Shown piece after piece: positions 1-10,630 of a stretch of DNA of 64,000 nucleotides. The stretch lies in contig MU832055.1 of the NCBI GenBank assembly GCA_029204225.1, positions 25,687 through 89,686 on the forward strand, in the 5' to 3' direction. The notes under the pieces are model-generated. The model had not been told where the DNA came from, did not search any database, and worked only from the letters and a program-made list of their open reading frames with translations. Made by a program: the position numbers and the translations under genes. The DNA comes from Diphasiastrum complanatum (taxonomy: Eukaryota; Streptophyta; Lycopodiopsida; Lycopodiales; Lycopodiaceae). Each line of letters starts with the position of its first letter. The first letter of the stretch is position 1.

Positions 1-477
1 CGCTCTTAATTTTATTTTCTTCTGGAATTCCGTGAAGATTGAAATAATTGTTCCATTTCGTCAGCCAATCGTCGACTACCTCATATTTTTTCCCCATAAT
101 ACGGTTTAGGTTGGAAACACAAATTCGGGGAAGACATTGCCTTGACCCATGTCAACAGAACTTCCATCTGTTGATCCCGCAAACTATTTCGATTATTCAT
201 TTCTGTGAGGCACTCAGATCCAAAAACTTAAGTGAAAGTAACTGTGACGTCAGATTCAAATTGAATCAGACTTAGTAAGGCTTTGCTCTTTAATGCTAGC
301 CTGCATCATGACCGAGTATGCAATTTACCTCTGGAGAAGTGATAACTTAGTATGTTAGTCTTTGTGCAAATTAATGAAAGCTAATGTGGATGTGTGTTTG
401 TGAAAGTGACGTGCACTTACTCTTGGGCATTATTGAAGTGAGTAGGGATGGCATTTCACGCCTAAGGAAGCGAACCC

Positions 478-562
478 TGGGCGCGGACGCGCGTCCATAC
501 GTGCATCTGCGCCCGCGTCCGGACGCGGACACCTGAGGGGTGCGTCCGAGGGTGGACGCATC
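478..562. repeat. GC-rich GGACGC-motif island
   Basis: About 85 bp of very GC-rich DNA in an AT-rich flank. It contains several GGACGC or GCGTCC hexamers on both strands and the words GCGTCCGGACGCGGAC and TGGACGCATCCGGC. Similar wording recurs at about 10,110-10,150 (CGTCCGGATGTGGACGCG, TGGACGCATCCAGCGTCCC), followed in both places by an A-run. This suggests two fragments of one dispersed repeat; its class is unknown. Confidence 0.4.
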
Positions 563-1169
563 CGGCATTTTCCCAAAAAAAATTTCAAAAAAAAAAAACA
601 AATATAGGCCCCTCCCCTCACTGTCCCACATCCCCAAAACGAAATAAAAACAATTTTCCTCCCCCTCCCCTCCCCTCCCCCCGAAATTAATTATCAAAGG
701 GTGTCTGGCACCCACCTGCCCCCTCTTGTTAAAAAAAAAGAAAAAGGTACCCAAAAACATTTCCAAAAAAATTTGCAACAAACCTTACCACTGCTCATGC
801 CTCCCATAATTCAGATATCACAGAATCGGGCATGAAAGAGCAAACAATTTATATTTTTTGAGTCCAGAAAACACTGTCTCGTGCTCTTGCTATCTCTATC
901 TCTCTGACGGATCTATATTATATTATCATATAAATACAGGAAAACGATTCGCTCCCTGAATGAACTTCAACAGCTTACTAATTACTTATGCTCCACAATG
1001 TCATTCACCACAGGGAAGTACAAGATGTACACAGTACTATGGCCTATATGATGAGATAGGTTTAGGGTTTTGGAATGAACTCCAACAACAACACTGAAAG
1101 GAAACAAGAATTCCGTCACTGTTGCAGCAGAATAGAATGGGATGATCGGATCGCAGGATGAGATTTTTT

Positions 1170-1243
1170 GAGATCATAAGGTCCTTGTGCTTTTGACCAA
1201 TTCTGAATGCTCGGGAAATTGCATGTCGTGCCACAGCAGGAAT
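1170..1243 (-). pseudogene. Possible SNF2-type helicase motif VI fragment
   Basis: On the minus strand one frame reads VARHAISRAFRIGQKHKDL, which resembles the Q-x-x-x-R-x-x-R-x-G-Q motif VI of SNF2/CLASSY-like chromatin remodellers (the arginine-finger helix). A stop lies just upstream, so it would have to be a short exon or relic, with an AG at about 1245 as possible acceptor. No other helicase motif was found nearby and the match is short, so chance similarity is quite possible. Confidence 0.22.
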
Positions 1244-1444
1244 CCTTCAAATTTACTTTCCTCAGATGACAAACCAATCTAAGGACAGACAGGGAGGTAA
1301 TCCAAGTGCCTTATGCTTTACGGGCATAAGTTTCAAAAAAAATGTGAAGTCACAAATACCAGGCAAGTTTTCTAGAACTTCTCCTTTATCCGAGCTAACA
1401 AGGCCTCCTTTGTCCAAGGACCATTATCCAAGGTTTAGGGTTAG

Positions 1445-1895
1445 AGTTATGGACTCGGCTCATTACATTCGCCATGTCCATTTACATTTACTTTACTTTA
1501 TGCATAGGCAGGCTTTGGGCCCTTTTTTATTCATTATTTGACATTTAGACTATATGGTTGGCCTTGGGCCCTATTATTGACATTTAGACCATATTATTGG
1601 CCTTGGGCCCTATGATTCACTATATAGGTTATTTGGTCATATTACTGAGAGTGGGGGCCTTCTTGGAGGGCGCACTATTTTCCCTCTCAGTTTGGCCCTA
1701 GCCACTGGAAGCTTCCTTTTAGGGCTTCCTCTTGGCTATAAGTAGGGATTCTGTGTCATTTGCTACTTGGCTTATGATATGATCTCCTTCTTTAGTCTCT
1801 TTAAGCTTTCTCTCTCCTGCTTTCTAGGGTTAAGTCTTGCTTATGTGATGCTTTCATAGACTAAATCTAGATCAGCCGTGGCTACGTTCATAACT
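1445..1895 (+). repeat. Left LTR of element A
   Basis: 451-bp direct repeat matching 7574-8024. It begins AGTTATG and ends CATAACT, a perfect 7-bp inverted repeat, but the termini are AG..CT instead of the canonical TG..CA. It carries three spaced copies of a GGCCTTGGGCCC or GGCTTTGGGCCC word and a CTATAAGTAGGG sequence at about 1735 that may serve as the TATA region. Confidence 0.95.
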
Positions 1896-1908
1896 TGGTA
1901 TCAGAGCA
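1896..1908 (+). promoter_or_regulatory. Primer binding site of element A
   Basis: TGGTATCAGAGC immediately follows the left LTR with no spacer. It is complementary to the 3' end of plant initiator tRNA-Met, which primes minus-strand DNA synthesis in many plant LTR elements. Confidence 0.9.
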
Positions 1909-2778
1909 CTTTCCTAAGCATCTCCATTGAGCAGATTTTTCTCTCACAGGAGGGCGCCCATCTTCAGCTTGGATCTTCACCATTTTTCAGCCGGATCTTC
2001 AGCATTTCACCACACTTGTCTTGCAGATTCTCACGACGGATCGGAGGAGGACAGGCGCCCACTTGCTGCCCATTTCTAGCGCCCTCTTGCTGGCTGCCTA
2101 TTGCTGCATTTTCAGCCTTTTTCCTCCCCTATTTTGGGCGGCCTACTGCCTCCTATTTGCTGCCCTATTGGGCGCCCTCATGCTTGCTGACCAGCGCCCT
2201 ACTGCTCCTTCCTTTGCTGAAAATTTCTTGCTTTTTGCTGCCCCTATTTGCCACCTTCCATCAGCCACTCCTAGCGCCCTACCAACCCATCTTTTTGATC
2301 CAATTTTTTGTTGCCGTTTACTACCTCTCTTGGACGCCCACACTCCACCATAGCTGGCGCCCTACATCCGCCTCAATTTCAGCTCACCCTCCTACACTGC
2401 TGTCTGTGTTCGCATCCCTACCCCGGACAATACAAACACGCCTAGATGCTTAGAAAGCCACTCCCACCCAACTTCATCGCGCATCGGGATTGCTCCCCAT
2501 CTTTATCGCAAACTTTTTTTTACCCTTGAAGGGCGATCTCTGATTTTTCAGCCTTGTTTCCTTGCTGCCTGGTACCTCGACATATCGCCGCTATTTTTCA
2601 GCTCACTTCTGGTTGCGGTTACGAGGTATTTCTTACTTAGTTGTCCTTTCCGTTCATCTTACATTGCGAGTTCTATTGTGTCTTTTCATTGGCGTGCCTG
2701 TTGTGACGACTTATGTCCTCTCCTTCAGTTCGTCCAATTGTTTAGCACATTTCTTTTCTCGCTTACTTTTTCTTCCTC
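1909..2778 (+). other. Untranslated leader of element A
   Basis: About 870 bp between primer site and gag start. It is pyrimidine-rich and contains about eight GCGCCC words between 1950 and 2360, embedded in degenerate CTGCC/CTTGCTG repeats. Frames open across it (for example 1878-2453) have low-complexity products and no family motif, so I treat it as leader RNA, which would carry packaging signals. No function can be read from sequence alone. Confidence 0.6.
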
Positions 2779-5460
2779 ATGGCTAGCTCACCCACTACAC
2801 CTGCGAGTCATTCCGGACCTTTAGATGAACAGTTTGCTGATATGCGTGACTCTCTTACTCTCCTCAGTAGTCGTTTCGACCAAATGATGACCAGTTTTAC
2901 CACTCTACAGACCGGCTTTGCCACTATACAGTCACAGATTGATTCCTTACAGCCACATGGACCTGGCAAAGCCCCTGTTCATTCATCATTTGGGTCTCCA
3001 TTTGGACTTCCATCCTCGTCTACTTCCTTTGGCGGTGGGCCTCATTTTCCACCTAACCCACCACCCGGTTTTCCACGTCCTACAGCTCCTGAGTCACATT
3101 TTCCACGACATCTAGCTCCTGAGCCACATTTTGCTCGAGATTTTCGTGATCGGGTACAGCTTGCCACCTATTCTGGTTCCTCTGACGGGAACTTGTTAGA
3201 GAATTGGTTTGCAAAGCTTGATACTTATTTTCAAATTTACCCTAAGACTGATCCTCAGAAGATCCAGTTAGCCGCCTTACATCTAGATGGACGTGCTGCC
3301 ACTTGGTGGCGGGTCTACCGACTTGACCCTGATCGGGACGGTCTCCAGTTATGGCCTACCTTTCGTCATGATCTTCGTCATGCTATGATTGACCCTCAGT
3401 GGCTGAGCCGCCAGTGTGATATATTCTGTAGTCTTACTCAGACTGGTGATCTTTCTTCCTATACAGATCAGTTTATGGACCTTTCCTACCTCTTTACAGA
3501 TCTTCAGCCCACCGAGCTTATTTCTCGCTACATTGCTGGACTTCGTGGTGCTCTACGATACGATGTCTCTTCTTTCCGTCCACCCACACTTGTTGAGGCC
3601 ATGTCCCTTGCTAGTACTTTACAGCATAAGTACCCTGATCCTGCTCCCTTTCGCTTTTCCCGACCCCGTCCATCTCTTTCACCTCTACCATCTCCGGCCC
3701 CATCTGCCCCATCCACTGTCGTCCCGACCTCTTCTCTTACTTCTCCCGCTCCTCGCCCTCCGCCTCTTCGTCCTTCTTTTGTCCGGAGTTACACGTCTGC
3801 AGAGTTCGCTGACATTCAGCAGAAGCATCTTTGCTTTCGTTGTAAGAGTCCTGACCACATTGCCCGTGATTGCCGCCCGCCCCTGCCTACTTCTACTGTT
3901 GTTTTCTACCATGAGGGCACTACCCCAGATGAGTCCGATATCTACATTCATATATCTGATGAGCCTGATCTATCTCCTGAGCCTTCTACTGATTTACTTC
4001 CTGCTACTTGCCATGCTCAGCTTGCTTATGCTACCTGGACAGGGTGCCCCGGTCCTCGCTCCATTCGGCTACGTGTGCGCATTACTGGTCGTGAGTATAT
4101 TGCTTTAGTTGATACCGGCAGCACTCATTCCTTTATCAGCAGTTATGTTCTCAGCCGGATACGCGCTTCACCTATTCCTGCTCCACAGTCTCTCACAGTC
4201 GAGGTTGCCAGTTCTCACTCATCTCCTAGTTCTCAGATGTTTCAGGGATTATCCTACCACATTGGTGATTTTTCTGGACAGGCAGATCTTTATATCATCC
4301 CTCTGGAGCGCTATGACCTTATCCTTGGTGCTGATTGGTTTGCTTCACTGGGAGCGGTTACTTTGGACCTGGCTCAGCAGACATTGACATTTGTTCATGA
4401 TGCAGTCACCCACTCACTTGCTGGTATTGATTCTCAGGCAGATTTCCAGCTGATCAACGGGAAGCAGTTTATCCGCAGCCTACCTAAGGCTCATTGTGCA
4501 GCTTTATTATGTGTTCAGCGTGCTGCAGCAGATTCTCCAGTGACTACCTCTCCTCCAGCAGTTGTTCCTCAGGTGATCTCTGACTTATTACATCAGTATG
4601 CATTTGTCTTTTCAGAACCTACGACGCTATCACCATTACGTGATGTGAACCACCATATTGATTTGCGTCCTGGTTCTGCTCCTCCCTCCCGGCCTCCTTA
4701 CCGTATGTCTAAGTCTGAGCGTGATGAGGTTGAGCTTCAGATTACTGCTTTACTAGATCAGGGCCTTATTGTTCCTAGTCACAGTCCTTTTGGTGCCCCT
4801 GTTCTCCTTGTCAGTAAAAAAGATGGTTCCAAACGCCTCTGCATTGATTATCGTGCCCTCAATAAGTTGACCATCCGTAACCAGTATCCTATTCCTCACA
4901 TGGATGATCTCTTTGACCAGTTAGGCACCTCTCATCTTTTCTCTAAGATAGACTTACGTTCCGGCTATCACCAGATTAGGATGCATCCTTCGGACGAACA
5001 CAAGACTGCGTTTCGTACCCATCTTGGTTTGTATGAGTTTTGTGTTCTTCCTTTTGGTGTTACTAATGGTCCACTTACGTTCCAGAATGTGATGAATAAC
5101 ATCATGCGTCCTCTCCTTGGTCGTTGTGTTTTAGTTTATTTTGATGATATTCTTGTTTTTAGTAAGACTCTTGATGAGCATGTGTTACATCTCTCATCTG
5201 TTTTTCAATTGCTTGTTCATCACCAGTTGTTTGCTAAACTTTCTAAGTGTTCCTTTGCTGTTGTTGAGATTGAGTTTTTAGGATTTCTCATTTGTGATGG
5301 TCGTATTCGTTTGGACCCTCATAAGGTTCGGGCAATCGCTGATTGGCCTGTTCCCACAGATGTCCACCATGTTCGTATGTTTCTTGGTCTCGCTACTCAC
5401 CTTCGTCGTCGTGTTCCTCACTTTGGCTGCCCCTCTTCATTCCCTTTTGAAGAAGTCTAG
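2779..5460 (+). pseudogene. Element A gag-protease-RT segment
   Basis: 893-codon open frame starting at ATG 2779. Residues about 130-290 form a Retrotrans_gag-like capsid region. A CCHC zinc knuckle (CFRCKSPDHIARDC) starts at residue 352, for RNA binding. The aspartic protease active site DTGS is at residue 445. The reverse transcriptase runs from about 640 to 860, with [22 protein letters not shown] and the catalytic YFDD at residues 787-790. The frame leaves the pol reading frame near 5420 (after VPHF), where the next domain continues in another frame, so the last 13 or so residues are frameshift product. Gag and pol are fused in one frame, as is usual in chromoviruses. Confidence 0.93.
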
Positions 5461-6784
5461 TGCTTTTGTTTGGACTTCTGATTGTCAGTTCGCCTTTGAC
5501 ACTCTTCGTCGTGCTGTTGTGGAGGCCTCTGTCCTGTGTTTACCACAGTTTGATCAGAAATTTATTGTTGAGACCGATGCTAGTAATGTTGGTTTGGGTG
5601 CCTTGCTTCGTCAGTCTCAGTGTATTATTGCTTATGAGTCGCGTCGTTTACGCTCTTATGAGCAACGTTATTCTGTTCATGAGAAAGAGCTTCTTGCCAT
5701 TATATATGCTCTTAAGAAGTGGCGCCATTACCTGTACCGTGTTCCTTTTGATATCGTTACTGATCATCAGTCCTTACGTTATCTCTTCTCCCAGCGTGAT
5801 CTTAGTGATCGTCAGTTTCGTTGGTTGCAGTTTTTACAATCTTTTGATTTTTCTATTTTGTATCGTCCTGGTCGTGCTAACACTGCTGCTGACGCATTGT
5901 CTAGACTTCCTGCTTTATTGAATACCCTTGTTGCCACGATCCCTTCCTGGTTTGATGATCTTCCATCTTCTTATTTTACATGTTCTGATTTTCGTGATGT
6001 TGATAGTTCTGCTCCACCTATGTCGTCTTCACCTCATCAGGCTTATTCCATTGTTGACCACCGTCTTTATCATTATGGTTCTCTTTGTATTCCTAGTTCT
6101 TTGGGTATCCGTTCTCAGTTGTTGTCGGATGCTCATTCGTCCCCAGTTGGGGGTCATTTTGGTTTTCAGAAGTCTTATGCTCGTCTTAAGGATCATTTCT
6201 ATTGGCCATCCCTTAGGAAAGAGCTTGTTGTACTTATTCGTACCTGTCATTTCTGCTTACGTAATAAGTACTCCCGTGCTAAGTCCGTTGGTTTGCTTCA
6301 GAGTTGGCCTATTCCTCACCGCCAGTGGACTGATATTTCTATGGACTTCATCATTGGCCTTCCCCGCACCCGTCGTGGTCACGATTCATGTATGGTGGTA
6401 GTTGACAGGTTCTCAAAACAGGCACATTTCATACCCGTCCGCAGTACTATCACAGCAGAGCAGTGTGCACGCTTGTTCCTTTCAGAGATATTTCGCCTAC
6501 ATGGGTTTCCTCGTACTATCCTTTCTGATCGGGATAGTAAGTTTACATCATTGTTCTGGACAGAGCTTATGCGTATATTGGATGTATAGCTTTTTATGGG
6601 GTCTGCTTATCATTCTACTTCTGATGGGCAGTCTGAGGTCCTTAACAGGATCCTTGAGGATTATTTGCGCCATTTTGTTACTCCTTCAGGGAAGGATTGG
6701 GATCAACACTTATGTTTGGCAGAGTATAGCTATAACAGCTCTGTTAGTACCAGCACCGGCGTTGAGAATACACCTCCAATAAGT
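5420..6784 (+). pseudogene. Element A RNase H and integrase segment
   Basis: Continues pol in a second frame. RNase H shows VETDASN, HEKELLAI and VTDHQSLRYL, supplying the acidic residues. Integrase follows: an HHCC zinc region (HFGFQKSYARLKDHFYWP then CHFC), then the catalytic core with ISMDFIIGLP, ILSDRDSKF and DGQSEV, the D, D and E of DD35E. A TAG at 6587-6589 interrupts the core between the second D and the E; the frame is otherwise open to about 6784. Breaks: frameshift at the 5' side and this nonsense codon. Confidence 0.9.
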
Positions 6785-6825
6785 TTAAAGACTTTTGTGA
6801 GAGAGAGGGAATACAAAGAGAATTT

Positions 6826-7529
6826 TACCTCATGGTTATGCACCTCTTTTACCTGGTATTCCTCTTCCTCCCGAGGATACACCTGTGACACTGTCTTTAT
6901 TTCTATCAGGTGCTCGCGAGCTTATTCTCCAGGCCAGTTCCCATTTGCAGCAGGTCCAGCAGCGCTATCAGGCTTCAGTTGATCGTCATCGACGTCATGT
7001 TGAGTTTCATGTTGGTGATATGGTATATCTACGCCTACGGTTTGCACGTCATCATTTTATTCAGGGCCATGCTTCTACTGAGAAGCTTGCACCACGTTAT
7101 TATGGGCCTTATTGTATATTGGAGGTTCTTAGTCCAGTTACATATCGTCTTCAGCTTCCTGCTTCCACACGTGCCTGTGATATATTCCATGTCAGTTTAT
7201 TACGTGCTGCTATTGAGGATGATGCTCCTCGTGATGTTGAGTTTCCTACTGCACCGGATCTCTTTCCTTTATTACCTGCTGCTATCCTTCAGGTGCGTTT
7301 GCATCATAGTCGATGCCGCCAACAGATTCAGTTCCTAGTCCAGTGGGATGGTCGTCCTGTTGAGGAGGCCACATGGGAGCCTATTGATGTCTTTTATCAT
7401 ACACCGTCACTTGCGGATCAGGCTCGTGCTCTTGCCGCACTTGTTGATTCCTCTACATCAGCTGTTGCTCCAGTTGTTACTACACCAGATGCTGTTCCAG
7501 TTGATCCTCCAGGGCTTGTTGTTACTTGA
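6826..7529 (+). pseudogene. Element A integrase C-terminus with chromodomain
   Basis: After a scrambled patch (about 6783-6825) with no homology to the surrounding integrase, the third frame resumes and ends at TGA 7527-7529. It contains the GPY/F region (HASTEKLAPRYYGPY, DIFHVSLLRAA) that ends integrase. The chromodomain signature (QIQFLVQWDGRPVEEATWEP) follows; in this family it directs insertion by binding chromatin marks. The tail to the stop is Val/Pro/Ala-rich. Confidence 0.88.
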
Positions 7530-7573
7530 TCCAGTCCTTTATGGCAGTTGGGTCTTATTTTTGTGTCGGGGAG

Positions 7574-8024
7574 AGTTATGGACTCGGCTCATTACATTCG
7601 CCATGTCCATTTACATTTACTTTACTTCATGCATAGGCAGGCTTTGGGCCCTTTTTTATTCATTATTTGACATTTAGACTATATGGTTGGCCTTGGGCCC
7701 TATTATTGACATTTAGACCATATTATTGGCCTTGGGCCCTATGATTTACTATATTGGTTATTTGGTCATATTATTGAGAGTGGGGGCCTTCTTGGAGGGC
7801 GCACTATTTTCCCTCTCAGTTTGGCCCTAGCCACTGAAAGCTTCCTTTTAGGGCTTCCTCTTGGCTATAAGTAGGGATTCTGTGTCATTTGTTACTTGGC
7901 TTATGATATGATCTCCTTCTTTAGTCTCTTTAAGCTTTCTCTCTCCTGCTTTCTAGGGTTAAGTCTTGCTTATGTGATGCTTTCATAGACTAAATCTAGA
8001 TCAGCCGTGGCTACGTTCATAACT
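7574..8024 (+). repeat. Right LTR of element A
   Basis: Second 451-bp LTR. It is preceded by GTGTCGGGGAG, the only purine-rich candidate for the polypurine tract, and followed by target duplicate GTTAG. About six substitutions separate it from the left LTR, mostly C/T or G/A. Confidence 0.95.
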
Positions 8025-8029
8025 GTTAG

Positions 8030-8983
8030 GGGATTGTCATTTTGTACAGTTCGTTATCCAAGGTGCAGGTCAACCAGATTCACATTTTTTGCCTTTTGGG
8101 GGCAATGATCAATACCCATTTCACCCAGGTATTTGGCTAGGAAGATTTGTAAGAAAGCAATGGTCAAAAAGGTCTTTCCAGTGCCTGGGGAAATCTAGGG
8201 TGCGAAATCGGGCGTCCTATCTTTGGCACAACTACGTAAACTGCATGCAGGATCAAGCTCAAGACCAGAAGATTTTTGGGGGAAGTGAATGCTCAGCATC
8301 TCAAGAAGGACCAGTTGTGACTCCACTTCCAAAACTGCATAAGAACATGCAAACAAAAATGTTCTACTGTTGAAGCTTTCTTGAGAATTGCAGTTTTACT
8401 TCTCCATGAAAAAGGTACATACACAAGTGAGTTTTTTTTCATTAGTGAAAGAGCTGCTCATTACAACAACACAGACTTTGCAAATTTTATCTGGAAAGTC
8501 ATTAATTCCTCCTTCTTCAAATCCACATCAAATGTTTTTAGGGCGATTTCAGAGACAACACCCTCTGATTTCCAATCAGTGGATTTTCCTGCCCGACGAC
8601 GAAGGACCCTTTCCCGAACCATGGCCATCTGTTCTGCGGTGAAGTTAATTCCAATCCGCTATGTTTCCTCGCCCTCGCCAGCGGAGGTAGGGGGGAGCAG
8701 GTTCGAGAGTCGCAGGGAACGTGGCTGCAACTCTGATAGTCGCGTCATTATCTCTCGCTGGCACTCGTGAAATTCTGCTTCTTGCTTTCGATGTCGTTTG
8801 TTGTGTCGGCGGACATCTTCCAAGAGCTTCTCTGTCTGGACACAAAGAAGACCGTCAAGCGAAATCCCACGATGGAAATAAACTGTGAAAAACAAAAAAG
8901 AAGCCTATATTGCAAGCGAACAGGTACAGAACAAACACTCACATTAGTTGGTGTGCGCCCTGCCATCTCCCACTGGATTCTTC

Positions 8984-8987
<4 letters not shown>
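8030..8987. other. Flank between element A and half-LINE copy 1
   Basis: Continuation of the DNA split by element A. Several frames of 70-130 codons are open on both strands, including a Lys/Glu-rich minus-strand frame at 8895-8659, but none shows a family motif or splice context I recognise. It could include 5' sequence of the AP-1 sigma gene, whose first exon I could not locate; this is speculation. Confidence 0.4.

Positions 8988-9042
<55 letters not shown>
8988..9042. repeat. (TC)n microsatellite at 5' edge of half-LINE copy 1
   Basis: About 27 uninterrupted TC units. It directly precedes the 5'-truncated ORF1 copy that starts near 9043, while another (TC)n tract lies on the 3' side. Open frames encoding Ser-Leu or Arg-Glu repeats here are artefacts of the microsatellite. 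Confidence 0.95.
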
Positions 9043-9045
<3 letters not shown>

Positions 9046-9073
9046 ATACTCTAAACTTCTTTCTCTTGAAGCT

Positions 9074-9718
9074 ATGATCCAATCTGTGCAATCTCATCTT
9101 CAGAAACTAGATTCGTCTATTGATGATCTCAAGAAAGAAGTTACGGCTATCAAAATCGAAGCTTCCTCTCATTCGACTACTTCAGCTAAGATCCACCAGC
9201 TTGAAAGTCAAGTGGAATAGCATCATACTGCTGTCTGATCCTGGGCAGATGTGCTTAAAGGTCCTAATATTGTTGTTCTACCACCTCCCTTCATTTATCT
9301 CAGCTACGTTCATAGAGAGCGTTTGCGAGAGCAAAAGGCTCTTAATGTCCGAGTCAGAGGTATTACGAACTCCCATGATGCTGTTGGTGAAGCTAAAAAG
9401 TTTCTTGAAGAGAATCTTCAGCACCACCACAATGATATGGATACGGCATGGCGGCCTAAGAAAGACCCAGGTACTCCTGTCATATGCTTTGCATCTGCAA
9501 CAGGTCGTCATGAAGTGCTAGGAAAGAGATCTACACTGCGGGGCACTACAATATACCTGGATGAAGACCTTACTTTCGTTCAGGTTCAAGAACGGAAAAA
9601 GGCAAAACAGGAGGCTCTAACCAATGGAAAGCGGCTGATCTATAGGGATGGTATCATTCGTTTTGTAGATATTAAACCTGCTGCTATTAATGAGATATCT
9701 GAGATTGTTCAGAGTTAG
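9074..9718 (+). pseudogene. LINE ORF1-like protein relic, copy 1
   Basis: From ATG 9074 one frame runs to TAG 9716-9718, interrupted by TAG 9218-9220 and TGA 9236-9238. Residues 1-48 are a predicted coiled coil (heptads from IQSVQSHLQKLDSSIDDLKK on). Then comes the marker SWADVLKG, a probable RRM-like core (KALNVRVRGI, PVICFASATGRHEVL) and a C-terminal domain with LRGTTIYLDEDLT and LIYRDGIIRFVD. Coiled coil, RRM and C-terminal domain is the plan of L1-type ORF1 nucleic-acid chaperones. Identity as ORF1 is an inference from this order and from the homologous copies at 19.0-19.6 kb and 50.8-51.8 kb. Confidence 0.7.
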
Positions 9719-9880
9719 TGAGAGAGTTAGAGCACTGAAGAGATGCCAGTTGAATCTGTAAATGGTCTTCGTACCATATAATCCTGGACATTATCCTCTT
9801 CTTAGTTAGTTTGGTTTTAGTTATGTTGTTTGACGGCATTGCTCCGTCTTGGTTCCACTTTTTTGGGTGTACTTGTTCGT

Positions 9881-9919
9881 CTTATATGCCTTTTGGCATG
9901 GAAAAGACGTTAATAAAGC
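9881..9919 (+). terminator. Conserved 3' end of LINE family (copy 1)
   Basis: CTTATATGCCTTTTGGCATG followed by GAAAAGACGTTAATAAAGC. The same roughly 40-nt word ends three other elements in the window: minus strand 12,152-12,113 and 50,637-50,600, and plus strand 18,064-18,100. In all cases a pyrimidine repeat follows, which marks this as the 3' terminus recognised for target-primed reverse transcription. It contains a palindromic TGCCTTTTGGCA hairpin and an AATAAA signal. Confidence 0.8.
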
Positions 9920-9958
9920 TTCTTCTTCTTCTTCTTCTCTCTCTCCCTAAACCCAATA

Positions 9959-10066
<108 letters not shown>

Positions 10067-10144
10067 TTTTAGGGTTTAGGAAAAACTTTTTTTTTTGGTT
10101 AAATATTCGTCCGGATGTGGACGCGCCAGCTGGACGCATCCAGC

Positions 10145-10630
10145 GTCCCAAAAAACTGTAGTAGATCTTCAGTCTTCCGCATCTCCAGCCCGATCAGCAT
10201 CCACATATCCCTGTAAATCATCCAGTCTACCATAGAGAATACCAAATCTCAAAGTGTCCTGGATATATATGAGTATTTGCTTAGCAGCTTTTCAATGAAT
10301 CTGCTTAGGCTTAGCCATAAACTGACTAACGATACTCACAGCATAAGCAATATCTGGTCTTGTAGTAGTTAGATAGATTAAGTTTCCAACAAGCTTTCTA
10401 TATAACGTCTCATCTACATCTTGATCTTCCTCAACTTTAGTAAGCTTACATCCACTATCATATGGTGTAGAAATAGGCTTGCACTCTGACATATTGAACT
10501 TTTCAAGAAGTTCATGAGCATACTTAGATTGAGAAATAAATAGTCCCTGTGCTACTCTCCATACCTCAATCCCAAGAAAATATTGTAGTGAACCAAGATC
10601 TTTCATATCAAACTCTGATGAGAGATCCCT
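10145..10630 (-). pseudogene. Ty1/copia RT-RNase H relic
   Basis: The minus strand encodes the C-terminal part of a copia polyprotein. MKDLGSLQYFLGIEV, ISQSKYAHELLEKFNM, the YRKLVGNLIYLTTTRPDIAYAV region and, after a stop, KAAKQILIYIQDTLRFGI and GYVDADRAGD (RNase H) are all hallmark words. An in-frame TGA replaces the usual Trp codon after QIH. Both ends are truncated; no LTR was found, and the left end joins the GC-rich repeat at 10,110-10,150. Confidence 0.85.

Larger units (their letters stand above)
1..1439. other. Flank left of element A, no confident gene
   Basis: Mostly AT-rich sequence with a short GC-rich island (about 478-562) and a poly-purine/pyrimidine patch around 655-735. Apart from a weak helicase-like stretch listed separately I see no supported gene. 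Open frames here are short and lack start context or family motifs. The stretch is interrupted at 1445 by element A, so its original continuation is at 8025. Confidence 0.5.
1445..8024 (+). mobile_element. Element A: near-complete Ty3/gypsy chromovirus
   Basis: A 6,580-bp LTR retrotransposon with both LTRs (1445-1895 and 7574-8024, each 451 bp), a primer binding site directly abutting the left LTR, a long leader, gag-pol and a C-terminal chromodomain-like segment. The 5-bp target duplication GTTAG lies at 1440-1444 and 8025-8029. The LTRs differ at about six positions by eye (roughly 1.3%), so insertion is fairly recent. Pol is broken by a frameshift near 5420, a TAG at 6587-6589 and a scrambled patch at about 6783-6825, so this copy is not autonomous. 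Domain order PR-RT-RNaseH-IN-chromodomain is that of chromoviruses. Confidence 0.95.

Noticed and set aside
3416-4108. Leu-rich 230-codon frame inside element A
   Set aside because: It is the +1 shadow of the gag-protease frame; the true frame shows knuckle and protease motifs.
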